From contig JANJXV010000013.1 in assembly GCA_024803745.1 (NCBI GenBank), forward strand, positions 29,430,001 through 29,494,000: a DNA stretch of 64,000 bases. The letters are read 5' to 3'. The stretch is from Megascapheus bottae (lineage: Eukaryota > Chordata > Mammalia > Rodentia > Geomyidae). A program made the position numbers and the translations under genes. The notes under the pieces were generated by a model. That model saw nothing but the letters and a program-made list of their open reading frames with translations. It ran no database searches and was not told the DNA's origin. How positions within the stretch are numbered: position 1 is the first letter of the stretch; the number at the start of each line of letters is the position of its first letter. Positions 49,255 through 60,510 of this stretch are shown piece after piece.

Positions 49255-50190
49255 TTAATTTTTTTATTGTAATTAATAAAAGGGTTACATTATATTTGCC
49301 AGATAGACTGTTCATTATTTCAAAACATTGATATCCCTTCTCATGTTTTTGTCTCCATTTTCCTCCCCCTACCCTTTCCTCTCATCTTGTTTTCACCCTT
49401 CCCTATCCTATTTCAAATAAACAAATAAACATATATACGATATACCAGATAACAAGGTAAGACACTGTAACAATATGAGATAACCAAGGGACAACAAAAG
49501 AGATGAGAAATAACATAGCACATTAAGAACAACAATTACACATTATATGGCTCTTGTTTCCATATCCTGGAGGTCCTTTCATTTAGCCTCATCCTATGTG
49601 GCCTTATGTATCTAAGTTTTACCCTATTGTAATCTTCTGCTAGGAGAGTCCAAATAGGGGAAACCTTGGAGCCTATGTTCCTTTGAGCTTGGCTTACTTC
49701 ATTAATATGACTTTTTCCAAGTTTTTCCATTTCCTTACAAATGGGACGATGTTAAGTTCTTTCTGATGGCAGCATATAATTCCATTGTGTATAAACACCA
49801 CATCTTGTTGGTCCAATCATCTACTGAGGGGCATCTGGGTTGGTTCCATATCTTTGCTATGGTAAATAGTGCTGCAGTGAACAGCATTGTGCTAGTGGAC
49901 TTAGTATGTCGTTATTTCTGGATATTTGGATAGATGCCAAGGAGTGGGATTGCTGGGTCATAGAGGAGATCTATTATTAGTCTTTTGAGGAAACACCATA
50001 CTGCTTTCCACAGTGGTGGAATGAGTTTACACTCCCACCAACAGTGTAGTAGTGATCCCTCCTGGACACATCCTTGCCAACATTTGTTTTTATTAGATTT
50101 CTTGATAATAGCTATTCTAACAGGAATGATGTGGAATCTCACAGTTGTTTTGATTTGCATTTCTTTTATGGCCAGAGATGTGCAGCATTT
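49255..50190 (-). mobile_element. 5'-truncated LINE-1, antisense
   Basis: T-rich 3' end, 'agggttacattatatt' variant 3' untranslated region, pyrimidine tract at 49360-49410, then antisense ORF2 to 'tttatggccagagatgtgca'. On its left it joins the old antisense LINE-1, and on its right an ancient LINE-1 in the opposite orientation. Confidence 0.93.
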
Positions 50191-50224
50191 CTCACCATCT
50201 GTTTTTAAAGACTATTTTTTCTCA

Positions 50225-50720
50225 TTGAATCATTTCAGAAACACGTATCAAACCGCAATTTTTATAATCACTATGGAAACACTATGGAATAAAAAAATTA
50301 CCATACTACATAGTCCAACAATTGTAGTATACATCACCTGAACAAAGGCAATAAAGATGTATTTCTGCAATAAAATACTATTCATTCATAAAAGTCAATG
50401 AAAGTCTGTCATTTAAGACAATGTGAATAGAGCTAGAGATTATTAATTTAAGTGAAATAAACCAAGCACAGAATGACATCTACTGCATAATGCAATTCAT
50501 ATGCTGATTCTAAAGAAAAATTGATCTCATAGAATTTGAGAGTAAAATGATAGCTATGAGAAACTAGACAAAAAGGAGGATGGGAAGTGAATACTAGGTT
50601 TCATTTAAATAGGAACAAAAGATTCTGTATTGTTATTATACATGGTTGGTCATCTATTATATAGCAGCCATGTGATGTACATTTTAAAAACCAACAATAA
50701 AGCATATATGAAGGATAAAT
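50225..50720 (+). mobile_element. Ancient mammalian LINE-1 3' end, sense
   Basis: 'atcactatggaaacactatg', 'tactattcattcataaaagt', 'ttaagtgaaataaaccaagc', 'attgatctcatagaa' match the ORF2 end and 3' region of pan-mammalian LINE-1 subfamilies. The subfamily cannot be named by eye. Confidence 0.82.
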
Positions 50721-50725
50721 ATGTT

Positions 50726-50726
<1 letters not shown>

Positions 50727-50784
<58 letters not shown>
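50727..50784. repeat. (CTAT)n microsatellite
   Basis: About 14 perfect tetranucleotide units; likely highly variable in length between individuals. Confidence 0.97.
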
Positions 50785-50786
<2 letters not shown>

Positions 50787-50811
50787 ATAACCTGAAATAA
50801 ACATTACAGAT

Positions 50812-50997
50812 GGAAGCCAGGTGGCTGAAATCTAAGGATTAAGATTTGGACCAACATAGATAGGGGAATCTGTGAGCCATATATCTCCAATTAACCAAAA
50901 AAGAAATGTACAATTGTGACACAAGTGGTAGAGGATGGCTTTTAGTAAAAAGTTAAACCAGAGTACCCAAACCCTGACTTCAAGTATTGGCACATTT
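50812..50997 (+). mobile_element. Old composite SINE, sense
   Basis: 'ggaagccaggtggctgaaat', 'atctccaattaaccaaaaaa' and 'cacaagtggtagaggatggc' keep the order of the composite SINE, with several small deletions. Confidence 0.75.
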
Positions 50998-51142
50998 TTA
51001 AGAATCACACAGTGTATACTGCAGATATGTATTAATGTGAATATCAAGCTACCCTATTAAATATATATATATTATTTTATGCTTGTCATATGTTTAAAAT
51101 AGGTCTTTTTAAACATTTTAATACTTCAATAAAAAAATCAAA

Positions 51143-51353
51143 ACTGGGGCCTGTAATCCTACCTATTCAGGATGCTGAGATATGAAGATCAAGGTTCTAA
51201 GCCAACCTAGGCACAAAAAGACCTGAGACTCTCATCTCCAATTAACCTAAGAAAATTGGAAGTGAGACTTGCCTCAAGGGTAGGGCGGTAGCCTTGAGCT
51301 GAAGAACTCAGGTACAGTGCCCAGCCAAGTTCAAGCCCCAAGCCCCCCCCCAA
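51143..51353 (+). mobile_element. Composite SINE, sense
   Basis: 'gcctgtaatcctacctattc', 'gagactctcatctccaatta' and 'gtagccttgagctgaagaac' identify it. The tail is unusual: a run of nine C residues and only a short A stretch. Confidence 0.92.
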
Positions 51354-51548
51354 CAATATTTTGTTGTTCTTTCATTTAAATGTTATTCGTTAGTATGTAT
51401 CCCTAATGGCAATATCACTCAGTTTTGCTTACTACCACGCTGTAAATATTATGCCTGGAGGAATTACAGGTCCCCCAGCTGCTCTGATTAGTTTGTCTAT
51501 GTTTTCACATGAACTTTACTATTTGAAGACCACAAAATTCATTTTTTT

Positions 51549-51733
51549 TGCCTGTCCTAGGGCTTGAATTCAGGGCCTAAGCACTGTCCTTGGGCTCTTC
51601 CTCAAGGCTAGTGCCCTGCCACTTGAGCCACAGCACCACTTCTGGCTTTTCTATGTATATGTTACTGAGGAATTGAACCTGGGTTTTTGTACTTGCTAAG
51701 CAAGCACTCTAACACTAGGCAAAACACCTGGCC
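51549..51733 (-). mobile_element. ID-like SINE, antisense
   Basis: Complete antisense copy from 'gcctgtcctagggcttgaat' to 'aacactaggcaaaacacctg', directly followed by the T-rich 3' end of an antisense LINE-1. The SINE may have inserted at or near the LINE-1 tail. Confidence 0.94.
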
Positions 51734-51734
51734 C

Positions 51735-52203
51735 TCTTTTTAAAATTATTTTATTGTCCGTGTAATGTATATAGGGGTTACAGTTACTTTTGCGAGGTAG
51801 TAGGTGCATTATTTCTCACACGTTGATATCCCTTCTCATGATACCCTATATCCTTCCCCTACCCCCTCCCAATCATATTGTTTTTCCCCCTTCCCGTTTC
51901 CATTTCAAATAAACAAATAAACATACATACAATATACCAGGTAATAACATCAGATGTAGTAACAATATGAGATTAACCAAAGGGCAACAAAAGAGAAGAG
52001 AAATAACATAGTACATTAAAAAAAATAATCACACAAGATGGAACTCTTGTTTTCATTTCCTAGAGTTCCTTTCATCTAATCTCATCCTATGTGACCTTGT
52101 ATATCTAGACTATGTGCTATTATGATCTTCTGCTAGGAGAATTCAAGTTTTGTGCTAATTATTACAAATCAGGGAAACCATTGAGTCCATGTTCCTTTGG
52201 AAG
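51735..52203 (-). mobile_element. LINE-1 3'-end fragment, antisense
   Basis: Antisense 3' untranslated region of the 'ggggttacagttac' variant ending at 'gtccatgttcctttgg'. Text at its right edge (gaagaccctaaaatttta, 52201) resembles text to the left of the SINE (gaagaccacaaaattcat, 51525), which may be the target-site duplication enclosing both elements. Confidence 0.92.
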
Positions 52204-52559
52204 ACCCTAAAATTTTATGTGAATTTCAAGTCTGACTTTTCTAGAACTGCTAAATCTGATCATCATTATCATCAACAAAAACAACCACTACCACCACCAC
52301 AACATCCTAAAGAAGACTGATTTTAAGTAAATATTCCTGTGGGTACTTGGGAAGAAATTATCCATTTATGAGATGATCAGTTAGCTTCAAAATCCAAACT
52401 TCTTGAAACAGTCTGGGTTTCATTCTTAATTTGTTATATGAATATCACCTTCCCTGAACAATGATGTGGATGAATGCTGAAGTCACAGTGAGACATAACA
52501 GTCAGGTATTATTTGTGTTCCAATACCTGAGACTCCACTTATATTGGTAGAAATATTAT

Positions 52560-52735
52560 TACCTTGGACAGTTTACTTCATGTACCTATGTTTCAACTTT
52601 CTCAAATGTAGTATAAGACTGATGTTAATGCTTACCACTTGGAGTTTTATAGAAGATTAAATCAGTCTGTTAATGTAATAAGCATAGCATTTGGCACATA
52701 ATATGTGCTCAGCCAGTGCTATACACAATTATGAT
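52560..52735 (+). mobile_element. MIR SINE relic, sense
   Basis: The MIR order is clear: 'accttggacagtttactt', 'caactttctcaaatg', 'agattaaatcagtctg', 'gcatttggcacataatatgt'. MIRs are ancient mammal-wide tRNA-derived SINEs; divergence here is as expected. Confidence 0.82.
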
Positions 52736-52784
52736 GAATTTTATTCACTTAAAATAACTTTGGTGACATGCTCATTGTCACACA

Positions 52785-52835
52785 TATTTAAACCTTGCAA
52801 ATTGAGGCACAGAATGAGGTTGCATAATTGGAAGA
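52785..52835 (-). mobile_element. MIR fragment, antisense
   Basis: 'attgaggcacagaatgaggt' matches the antisense MIR core. Too short to place its ends. Confidence 0.45.
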
Positions 52836-53169
52836 ACATAAAAATGTGCCTTGTATTTTATTACGTGGCTTTGATGCTGAGTTTGAAAGAAAACCTGCCA
52901 TCCTTAGTCACAGTCTGATTACTAGGTTAGTGCTGTTCGTGTATATTATTATACACTGCTAGGAAAAAGTACTGTGGTTCTCTACAAAGAACCATACTAG
53001 ATCTTTGCAAAGCAGGTAGCTACAACCAATCCCAGAACTATTTTTAAAGAGAATGAAAGGAAAGAATTAAACCTAAAATTCATGTTAGGTGAGAGTAGAA
53101 TGCACTTATTACTCAACCCTATTAACTTTTGGAAAGATTCACCCTATTTTTTATTTACTCCATAGAGTC

Positions 53170-54985
53170 CTTTCTTTACTGTATTTTGTTGTTGGGATAA
53201 TGTCTAGAGGGGTTACAGTTACATTTGTCATGTAGTGGTTACATTACTTCTCAAATTGATCCTCCCTCTCATGTTTTTGTCTCCCTTTCCCTTCCCCCTC
53301 CCCATCCAAGTCATCTTATGTTCTCCCTTCCCTTCCCTATTTCAAATAAACAGATAAGTGTATATACAATGTATCAGGTAACAAAGTCATATACCGTAAC
53401 CACATGAGATTAACCATAAGTGGAAAAAAAGAGAAAAGAAATAACTTCACACAGTACATTAAGAACAACAATCACAAAGATAAACCTTTTGTTTCCATAA
53501 CTTAGAGTTCAATTCATTAATCTCATTCTTTAAGACCACATGTACATAGATTTTGAGCTATTATGATCCTCCCCTAGGAGAATCTAGATGTGAACTAATT
53601 ATTACAAATTAGGGACACCATGGAGCCTATGCCTCTTTGGGTCTGGCATACTTCATTTAATTTGGTTTGTTACAAGTCTTTCTGTTTCCTTATGAATGGG
53701 GCAATGTCATTCTTTCTGATAGCAGCATGGAATTCCATTGTTTATAAATACCATGTCTTCTGGATCCATTCATCTACTGAGGGGTATCTGAGTTGGTTCC
53801 TCCTATGCTCATGAATTAAAAGAATTAATATCATAAAAATGGCAATACTGACAAGGGCTATCTACAAATTCAATGCCATACCCATCAATATTCCAGTGTC
53901 CAGTATAATTCATATGGAATAATTAAAGATCCCAAATAGCAAAAACAATCTTTAGCAGAAAGAACAGCCCTGGAGGACTATCAATACCAAACACCTGACT
54001 CTAATGACCAGCTATTGTAATCAAGAAACCTTGTGCTTGGTACTGGCACAAGAAGAAGCCCAAGGACCAATGGAAAAGAACTGAAGACCAATAAATCAAC
54101 CTACAGATCGATGGCTACCTAATCTTCGATAAGCGAGTCAAAAAAATAACATGGAAGAAAGACAGCCTCTTTAATAAATGGTGCTGAAATAATTGGTTAA
54201 GCACCTGTAGAAAACTAATGCTGGGTCCTTGTATGTCACCCTGCACCAGAATTAATTCCAAATGGATCAAAGACCTTGAGGTAAAAGCCTCAAAACTTTA
54301 CAGGAAGGAATAGGAGATACACTAGGACACATTGGTACAGGATGAAACTTTCTTAATAAAGGTCCAGAAACACAATAAATGAAAGTTTGGACAAATGGGA
54401 CTGCGTTAAACTGCAGAGCTTCTGTATGACAAAAGACATAGCTAGCATGTTAAATATCCGACAGAGTGGGGGATTTTCACTAGCCATATAACAGACAAGG
54501 GCCTCATATCTAAAATATACCTACAGCTAAGAAAATGTATCTCTCAAAAACAAATCCTCTAAGAAACAACCATCCCATTTAAAAATGGGCTAAAAACTTA
54601 GATATTTCTCTGAAGAGGAAATAAAAATGGTCTATGGACACATGAAGAAATGCTTCACATTTCTGTCCACACAAGAAATTCAAATCAAAACAACTTTGAA
54701 AGTCATCTAACTCCAATTAGAATGGCTATTACCAAGAAATCTAAAAACAGATGCTGGCAAGGATCCAGCCAGGAGGGATCACTACTACACGGTTGGTGTG
54801 TGTGTAAACTCATTCCACCACTGTGGAAAGCAGTATGGTGTTTCCTCAAAACTAAACATAGAGCTCCCCTATGACCCAGAAATCCCACTTCTTGGTGTCT
54901 ACCCAAATGTCTAGAAACAAGGACATACTAAAGCTACTAGAACAACGATTTTCAGTGCAGCACTATTTATCATACATAAGATATA
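53170..54985 (-). mobile_element. LINE-1 with 5' inversion (twin priming), long copy
   Basis: The left part, about 53170-53803, is antisense: 'ggggttacagttacatt' variant 3' end and the ORF2 C-terminus back to 'gagttggttcc'. The right part, about 53805-54985, is sense ORF2, from 'gctcatgaattaaaagaatt' to 'gcactatttatcata'. In ORF2 order, the sense part ends just before 'ggaaccaac', where the antisense part begins, so the two halves together form one continuous element of about 1.8 kb with an inverted 5' half. Stops and frameshifts break ORF2. The target-site duplication is unclear. Confidence 0.9.
53830..54985 (+). pseudogene. LINE-1 ORF2 remnant, inverted half
   Basis: It covers ORF2 downstream of the reverse-transcriptase active-site region to near the C-terminus. 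Plus-strand peptides include [11 protein letters not shown] and, near 54750, the cysteine/histidine-bearing CWQGSSQEGSLLHGWCVCKL corresponding to the C-terminal Cys-rich domain. Several frameshifts and stops make it nonfunctional. Confidence 0.85.
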
Positions 54986-54989
54986 GATA

Positions 54990-55815
54990 TACCTTATTTT
55001 AATTCTGCAGAAAATCTGGGAAACATTTCTGAAAGAAGTCTGAACATAAAAAGAGAGAGAATTTGCTACATGACCCTCTATCCTATCTCACCACTTCAAA
55101 AAAGTCTTTGGGGAAAATGATGACTTATAATAATTTTCCTGTGAGGTGTGTTTTCTCAGTGACAATACCTTTGACTAATCTCTACCAATTTGTTAAGACT
55201 TCTGGATTCTCAGTTTGTTTTAAAAGATGCTTGGGCTTGCGCAAGCATTTTTTAGTGACTTTCATTTGATGTCTAAAGGAGAAGTATCATTTCACATTCA
55301 TTCTTGGAATCTAAAGATTCAATTAAAGCAGCATGAGAATGTCCTTTTACAGCTTGTGTTTTTCCAAGCTTAATTTGACTCAAATACATATTCATATTGT
55401 TAAATGACGATAAGCAAATCAATGGATTACATATGCATGTGACTTTTAAATGAGAAGTGTATTCACCTTCAAAATTATATTATATATGAAGTCCACATTA
55501 CCAAAATGGATACCTACCAATACAGGTTATATTTAAGAGTACTTATCATGTGTGAATCTTTCAACAAGATATCAGAGTAATATTTTACATGACTATTTAT
55601 AGTTTCTTATACATTATTATCTTGAAGAATATATAAAATGACTTTCACTTTGAAGTATATGGATATAACATATATGTATATATGTAAGTAAGGGATACAA
55701 CACATGTAGCTCATTGATGAAATAATTATTCTTATAACTAAGAATACAGGGATTTTCCATTATATCAGATATGTTTGATATGCTAGCAATGGAACAATTA
55801 TTTGCTCATAATTTT
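54990..55815. other. AT-rich noncoding DNA
   Basis: An AT-rich patch lies at 55665-55690. No gene or repeat recognised. Confidence 0.4.
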
Positions 55816-55819
55816 GGAC

Positions 55820-56045
55820 AACATTGAGGTTTCTACTCAGAGCCTCAGGCTTGTTAGGCAGACATCATACTATTTTGAGCCAGGGCCCTCAGCCCCTCTT
55901 TTGCTGTGGTTATTCCTTAGATACCATCATTCACTTTTGCCCAGATTTGACGTCATACCAATCCTATCTTTAACCTCAACTCAATGATGGTTTTCTTGAT
56001 TTGACCTCTCAAGTTGCTAGGAGCATAGGTATACAACTGATTATT
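55820..56045 (-). mobile_element. Old B1/ID-like SINE relic, antisense
   Basis: 'gagcctcaggcttgttaggc', 'tattttgagccagggccctc', 'tttgcccagatttgacgtca' and 'tctcaagttgctaggagcat' follow an antisense old rodent SINE order, similar in age to the relic at 13.1 kb. Confidence 0.55.
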
Positions 56046-57065
56046 CCTTTCCACAAATTTTTCCCCAATATATGCTTATTTGTTTGGTGGACAACAAATG
56101 AACAGAACAAAATACTCTTCTCCTATCATACCACTTTTTTTTCAGCTGATAAATGAGAGCTTGTTTAGTGATTCGGAAATACCTAGTGATCTAGATTTTA
56201 TGATTTAAAATTTAAAGAGTGGATTTGTAAAGAGTGGACTATAGTTTGAGGCCATTCTGGTCAAATTCAGTAGGAGAAATTGTCTGAAAGTTAAATGTCT
56301 CTGTATCTATTTGTGGTTACCTTTTAAGCCTACCAGAAAATTGCTTTTCCTACATTTTAATTTAATTATATTTACCATATGAAGAAGAATGCACAGGTCC
56401 TGATGATCAGGCCTCCAGTACCACAGTTTGAGTAGATTATAAAAGAATAAAAATGTTCCTCAGCAGGTCAGATTTGGAATGCTTGTAACTTATGAGAAGG
56501 AAGACAAGGAAACAGAAATGCAGGCTTTATCATTTTTTCATGCTTTGATTTGCATCTATTTGGTCACTATAATGCATATGCATTTAAAATATACCTATAT
56601 ATGCTCTTTTCACATATCTTTTATTCTTAAAAAAAAGATTTGAGTACCCAGTATATTAACCACATAATTTGTAGACTGTCTTCCAATTTCAGTTGGCTTT
56701 ATATTTCCTCATGATAAAATTCAGTTTATATATTTTGGAAATAATAGTTCCCAAATAGTTTTGAACTCTGTGTTCTTATAGGAGATTCAAGGTTTTCTGT
56801 GTCTCATTATTAGTGATATTAACTTTGATCACTTGAGGTGATCACTTGATGACTCCTCAAGATTTTTCCCTAGAATTTGACCATTTCCTTTTGTATTTCT
56901 CAAGTGATTCTGTGAAGATAATTAAAGCTCTATAAATATCTTGCTTCTCACCATATTTTCACTTACCAGTTTTGACTTCTGTTGATGATTATGACTCTGA
57001 AAGAGAGATTATTTTGTTGAAATACTTCTATTTTCATTATTCCTTCTGGAATACATTAGCCAATA
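56046..57065. other. AT-rich noncoding DNA
   Basis: No gene or repeat recognised. 'cacttgaggtgatcacttgatg' near 56831 is a small imperfect tandem/palindromic patch. Confidence 0.4.
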
Positions 57066-57066
57066 T

Positions 57067-57137
<71 letters not shown>

Positions 57138-57190
57138 CCCTTTCTTTCTTTCTTCATTTCTTCCTTTCTTTCTTCCTTTCTTTCTTTCCT
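57067..57190. repeat. (TTTC)n microsatellite
   Basis: About 17 perfect TTTC units followed by imperfect TTCC/TTTC units. The serine/phenylalanine/leucine open frame and its lysine-rich complement are artefacts. Confidence 0.97.
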
Positions 57191-57216
57191 TGTGGGTCAT
57201 AGGGCTTTAACTAGGC

Positions 57217-57345
57217 CTGGGCATATACATAGAAAAAGCTGAAAGTTTTCCTGTGGTTCAAGTTGTAGAGTGCTAGCCTTGAGCAAAATGTGTCCAAGGA
57301 CTGTGCCCAGGCCCTGAGTTCAAACCTTAGGACAGGCAAAAATAA
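57217..57345 (+). mobile_element. 3' portion of ID-like SINE, sense
   Basis: 'gcatatacatagaaaaagct', 'gtagagtgctagccttgagc' and 'cccaggccctgagttcaaac' are the right two thirds of the family; the head is replaced by the (TTTC)n tract and a remnant. Confidence 0.9.
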
Positions 57346-58425
57346 AATCCAGGAACATCTTTGAGTGTAATAACATATATGCATATTTGTAATGTATAAC
57401 ATATATATGAATATCTGAATATGAAATATATACAAATATATAATATATTTCTACTAAAAGCCTATGTTTTGTCTTTTGGCTCATAATAAGACAACCATAA
57501 CCATTAGCCATTTATACAGATTTATCATCAGTAAGATCTATGATGTATTTATTATGATATGAAGAAAAATGTAAAAGCATAATGGACCCAGAATATATAG
57601 AAAAGCAGACATAGAATACAAGTTAATGTTTTCTTAGAATCCATGGCTAAGACTCCCAACATTAATATAGCACCCCTTCCTTTATTAAGTAAGAAAATGA
57701 AAGGGAATAGAGAATATAGGGTGAAGTAAGCTACAACAGAAAGAAATTGAGGTGCACATTCTAAAACAATGGGATCCCTGCCATGTCTCAATCTTATGAT
57801 GTCTGCAGTTCAGCTCATTAACTAAATTAACTAAGCACTTCAGTGGGGGAAAAAAATCACCTTGACTGTAGAAATCAATCAATCAGCAAAGTGGTTCTGG
57901 CATATAAACTTTTTCCTTAGGGAAACATTAAACTTGCATTAAGTTTTTATGCACACACAAAATTGTTACCAAAATTATTCATTTTGATATCTTGATTCGT
58001 ACTACAGACACTCTGTTTAGTAATAATGCATTACATGCTGTTATTTCAGCCACAATAAGGATAGGTAAATTGAGTTGTAGATGTAGGTACTTTTCAGTAA
58101 AGACAATATTTAAAAGTATTTCTCTTTTGTCAGATGAAATTCTTATCTAAGCTTATTTACTATAAACTTTACAAAGGACAACTTTTCTCTTCTGTACTTT
58201 ATGCCTCCATGAATTGAATTTTTTTAAAGTAGAAGAAAATTAGGGTTTTTAAAATGACTAATAGCAGGATGAATCATTTTATTCATTGCCCACTTAGTGG
58301 ACATTTGTGCCGAAAACCCACGGATAAATGTTATTTAAAACAGATTTTAATTAGCAGGGGAAGTAAATAGCATTTACATTATCAGATGAACTTTAGTGTT
58401 CTACATGAACATTTAGAACCCTGAG
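57346..58425. other. AT-rich noncoding DNA
   Basis: No gene or repeat recognised. Minus-strand frames at 57552-57791 and 57685-57882 overlap and have no signature. Confidence 0.4.
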
Positions 58426-58429
58426 CATA

Positions 58430-58540
58430 CTATTAAATAACTGAATGTCTGGGGAAAGAATTAACCAAACTTTCTACATCTACTGCATCATTTATAAAAT
58501 GAGCTAATGATCATTACTTATGAAGTCTTCAAGGGACAAA
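58430..58540 (+). mobile_element. MIR SINE relic, sense
   Basis: 'tctactgcatcatttataaa', 'atgagctaatgatcattact' and the preceding 'gaattaaccaaactttct' follow the central MIR region in order. Confidence 0.55.
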
Positions 58541-59625
58541 CAAGCTTGCAATTACATGTACACTAAAGAGTATATTATAGCCTCTCAATAATTAGCATTA
58601 TTATTGGATAAAATGAAAGATTTTCCCTCCATTTATTGAAGACGATTTGTCAGGACATAGATGTTTCTCAGTTATCCATGCCAATGAAAGTATAGAGGAG
58701 TTGAAAATGTGCCTTGAGATATTACATCACTGGAGCAAAGGTGGCAGAAGATACAGAGGTCAAACAACATAGACAAATAAGGGAGACAGTGAACAAACCA
58801 CCAGGTCAAAACCCTATGTCTACCATGTCTCCCTAAAGATAGTAAGGTTAAAGGGGATGTCTTCTGAGCTCATGCATTTTTCTTTTGCCAAGAATAATTG
58901 CTTTGCTCTCTGGAGAAGTTAAATTATTCAGCAGACATTTATTAAGTGACTCATAGAAGCCAAGTTCTGGAGGCTTGTGTCCTGAAACTGTCAAAAAATA
59001 ATCCAAACGTATTTGGGTTATTATAAAGTGGAGCTGGGATTGTCTGTTAATGCATTGAAGCCAACTTTCCAAATATGTGACTTGTCTGGGAATTTACCTC
59101 CTGCCCACCACTCCAATGTCAAGGAGACCCTGAGAGGACACGGTTTCTTTGGTGGCAATGCAAGTATCATTGCTATCTTTCAGGTGAAAGGTGCTGTGTT
59201 CATTTGTTCTTCTTGTTATAAATACACTCTCTAAGAACCTCTGGAGTCACAAATAGAAAATAAAGAATTGTTTCAGCAAAATGTATGTCTGCAGAAGGAT
59301 GCACCATCAGCTATAAATCTGGCAAGCAAATACCCAGAGCAGACAGGCTGTTCCTTGCTTATCTCTCCCACAGCAGGCCCTGCCCTCTTTGCTCACATTG
59401 GTTGAACTCTGATTCACAATCTTATGGTGAGTGGCTAGTTTGAACAGCGTAAAACGTACTTCCATCAGGTGACTCTGAAATTAGGTTAACAGTACACAAG
59501 CTACCTCAAAATACATTTGTGCATTCTGCTATGTCTTGAACAGTTTGAGGGGTTTCTCATTTTTATTTTGAAAAAAAAAAGAGTTTTAGACAAAAATTCT
59601 ACTTCTGTTTTTTTGTTTGCCCTTC
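58541..59625. other. Noncoding DNA, no repeat recognised
   Basis: Slightly higher GC near 59090-59160 and 59330-59420, but no gene, splice pattern or transposon that I can name. Confidence 0.4.
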
Positions 59626-59631
59626 AGTTAA

Positions 59632-59858
59632 TTTCATATTGTTACTGTATCTAACTTTGTTACCAGGTATATTGTATATACTTTATTTGTTTATTTGGAA
59701 TAGGAAAGGGAAGGGGGGAAACAAGATGATTGGGAGGGGGTAGGGGAAGGGAAATTGGGACAAAAATATGAGAAGGGGTATCAATGTGTGAGAAGTAATG
59801 CACCCCTCTTTGCATTAACCCAACAATAAAAATTAAATTAAATTAAAAAAAAGAAAAA
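59632..59858 (+). mobile_element. LINE-1 3'-end insertion, sense
   Basis: The last 225 bases or so of the 3' untranslated region, with G-rich tract at 59703-59757 ('gggaaggggggaaacaagat') and terminal 'cccaacaataaaaattaaat' followed by an A-rich tail. The tail contains AAATT repeats (59835-59850). Confidence 0.93.
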
Positions 59859-60060
59859 AACACGACACCGTAACAAGCACAACAGGCTTAAATTCCCTAA
59901 CAAGTCTATCCCTAATAAACCCTGAAGCTAATAGAGAATACCCTGACCATGGTAACCCTAAAAGCCTAACCATTCTAAACTTGACCCTCAAGGATCTAAA
60001 AGTCTTAATAACCCTAACTTCCCTCATCCTAATAAAAATAGATACCATATTTCTATATAT
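59859..60060 (+). repeat. CCCTAA-rich, G-poor segment next to a LINE-1 tail
   Basis: After the LINE-1 A-rich tail, CCTAA or CCCTAA recurs at least six times (for example 59896, 59910, 59967, 59978, 60010 and 60026) with related CCCTGA and CCCTCA forms. The plus strand has few G residues. This could be a degenerate interstitial telomere-type repeat or a small nuclear copy of mitochondrial DNA, which has similar strand bias. No reading frame with either code is unbroken throughout. Confidence 0.4.
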
Positions 60061-60304
60061 CTATAAGGATATCTTACACTTCCTTATCACAGAGCAGTTC
60101 CTCATTTGTTTAACAAGAGCCAAGCCACCAGGCCAAAGCAGAAACTTTTAGAAAACACGATTGGATTCAAAAGACAATTTGTCTCCCATTCTGTAGCTGT
60201 TTGACTCTTTATAGTCACAAAAATGCATGCCATCTCTCTTAAGTTTCAATTTTTGGATTTTACTCTTTGCTTTTAGTCAAACTTCTGTGCTTTTAAGGAC
60301 ATGT

Positions 60305-60510
60305 ATGGTCTGGAGCCAGTGGCTCCAGATTTGGGGGGTCATAGTTCAGTGCAGCAAAATCTCATTGATAATCTTATTTGCACTCACCACTCAAACACTG
60401 GAAGGAAAGCTATGTCTCATAATGGTAGAGTGTTAACCTTGAGCTGAGGAGCTCATGTGATAGAGCTAAAGCCCTAAGTTCAAGCCCTACAACTGACAGA
60501 AATAAAAAAA
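60305..60510 (+). mobile_element. Diverged composite SINE, sense
   Basis: 'ctggagccagtggctccaga', 'gctatgtctcataatggtag' and 'gaccttgagctgaggagctc'-like text (60435) keep the composite order. The tail 'ctacaactgacagaaataaa' ends in A residues. Confidence 0.75.

Noticed and set aside
57009..57202. Low-complexity lysine-rich and phenylalanine/leucine/serine-rich open frames
   Set aside because: Direct translation of the (TTTC)n microsatellite on either strand.
59859..60060. Intact mitochondrial or telomeric sequence
   Set aside because: Motif spacing is irregular and frames are broken, so neither could be called firmly; kept only as a low-confidence repeat and a finding.
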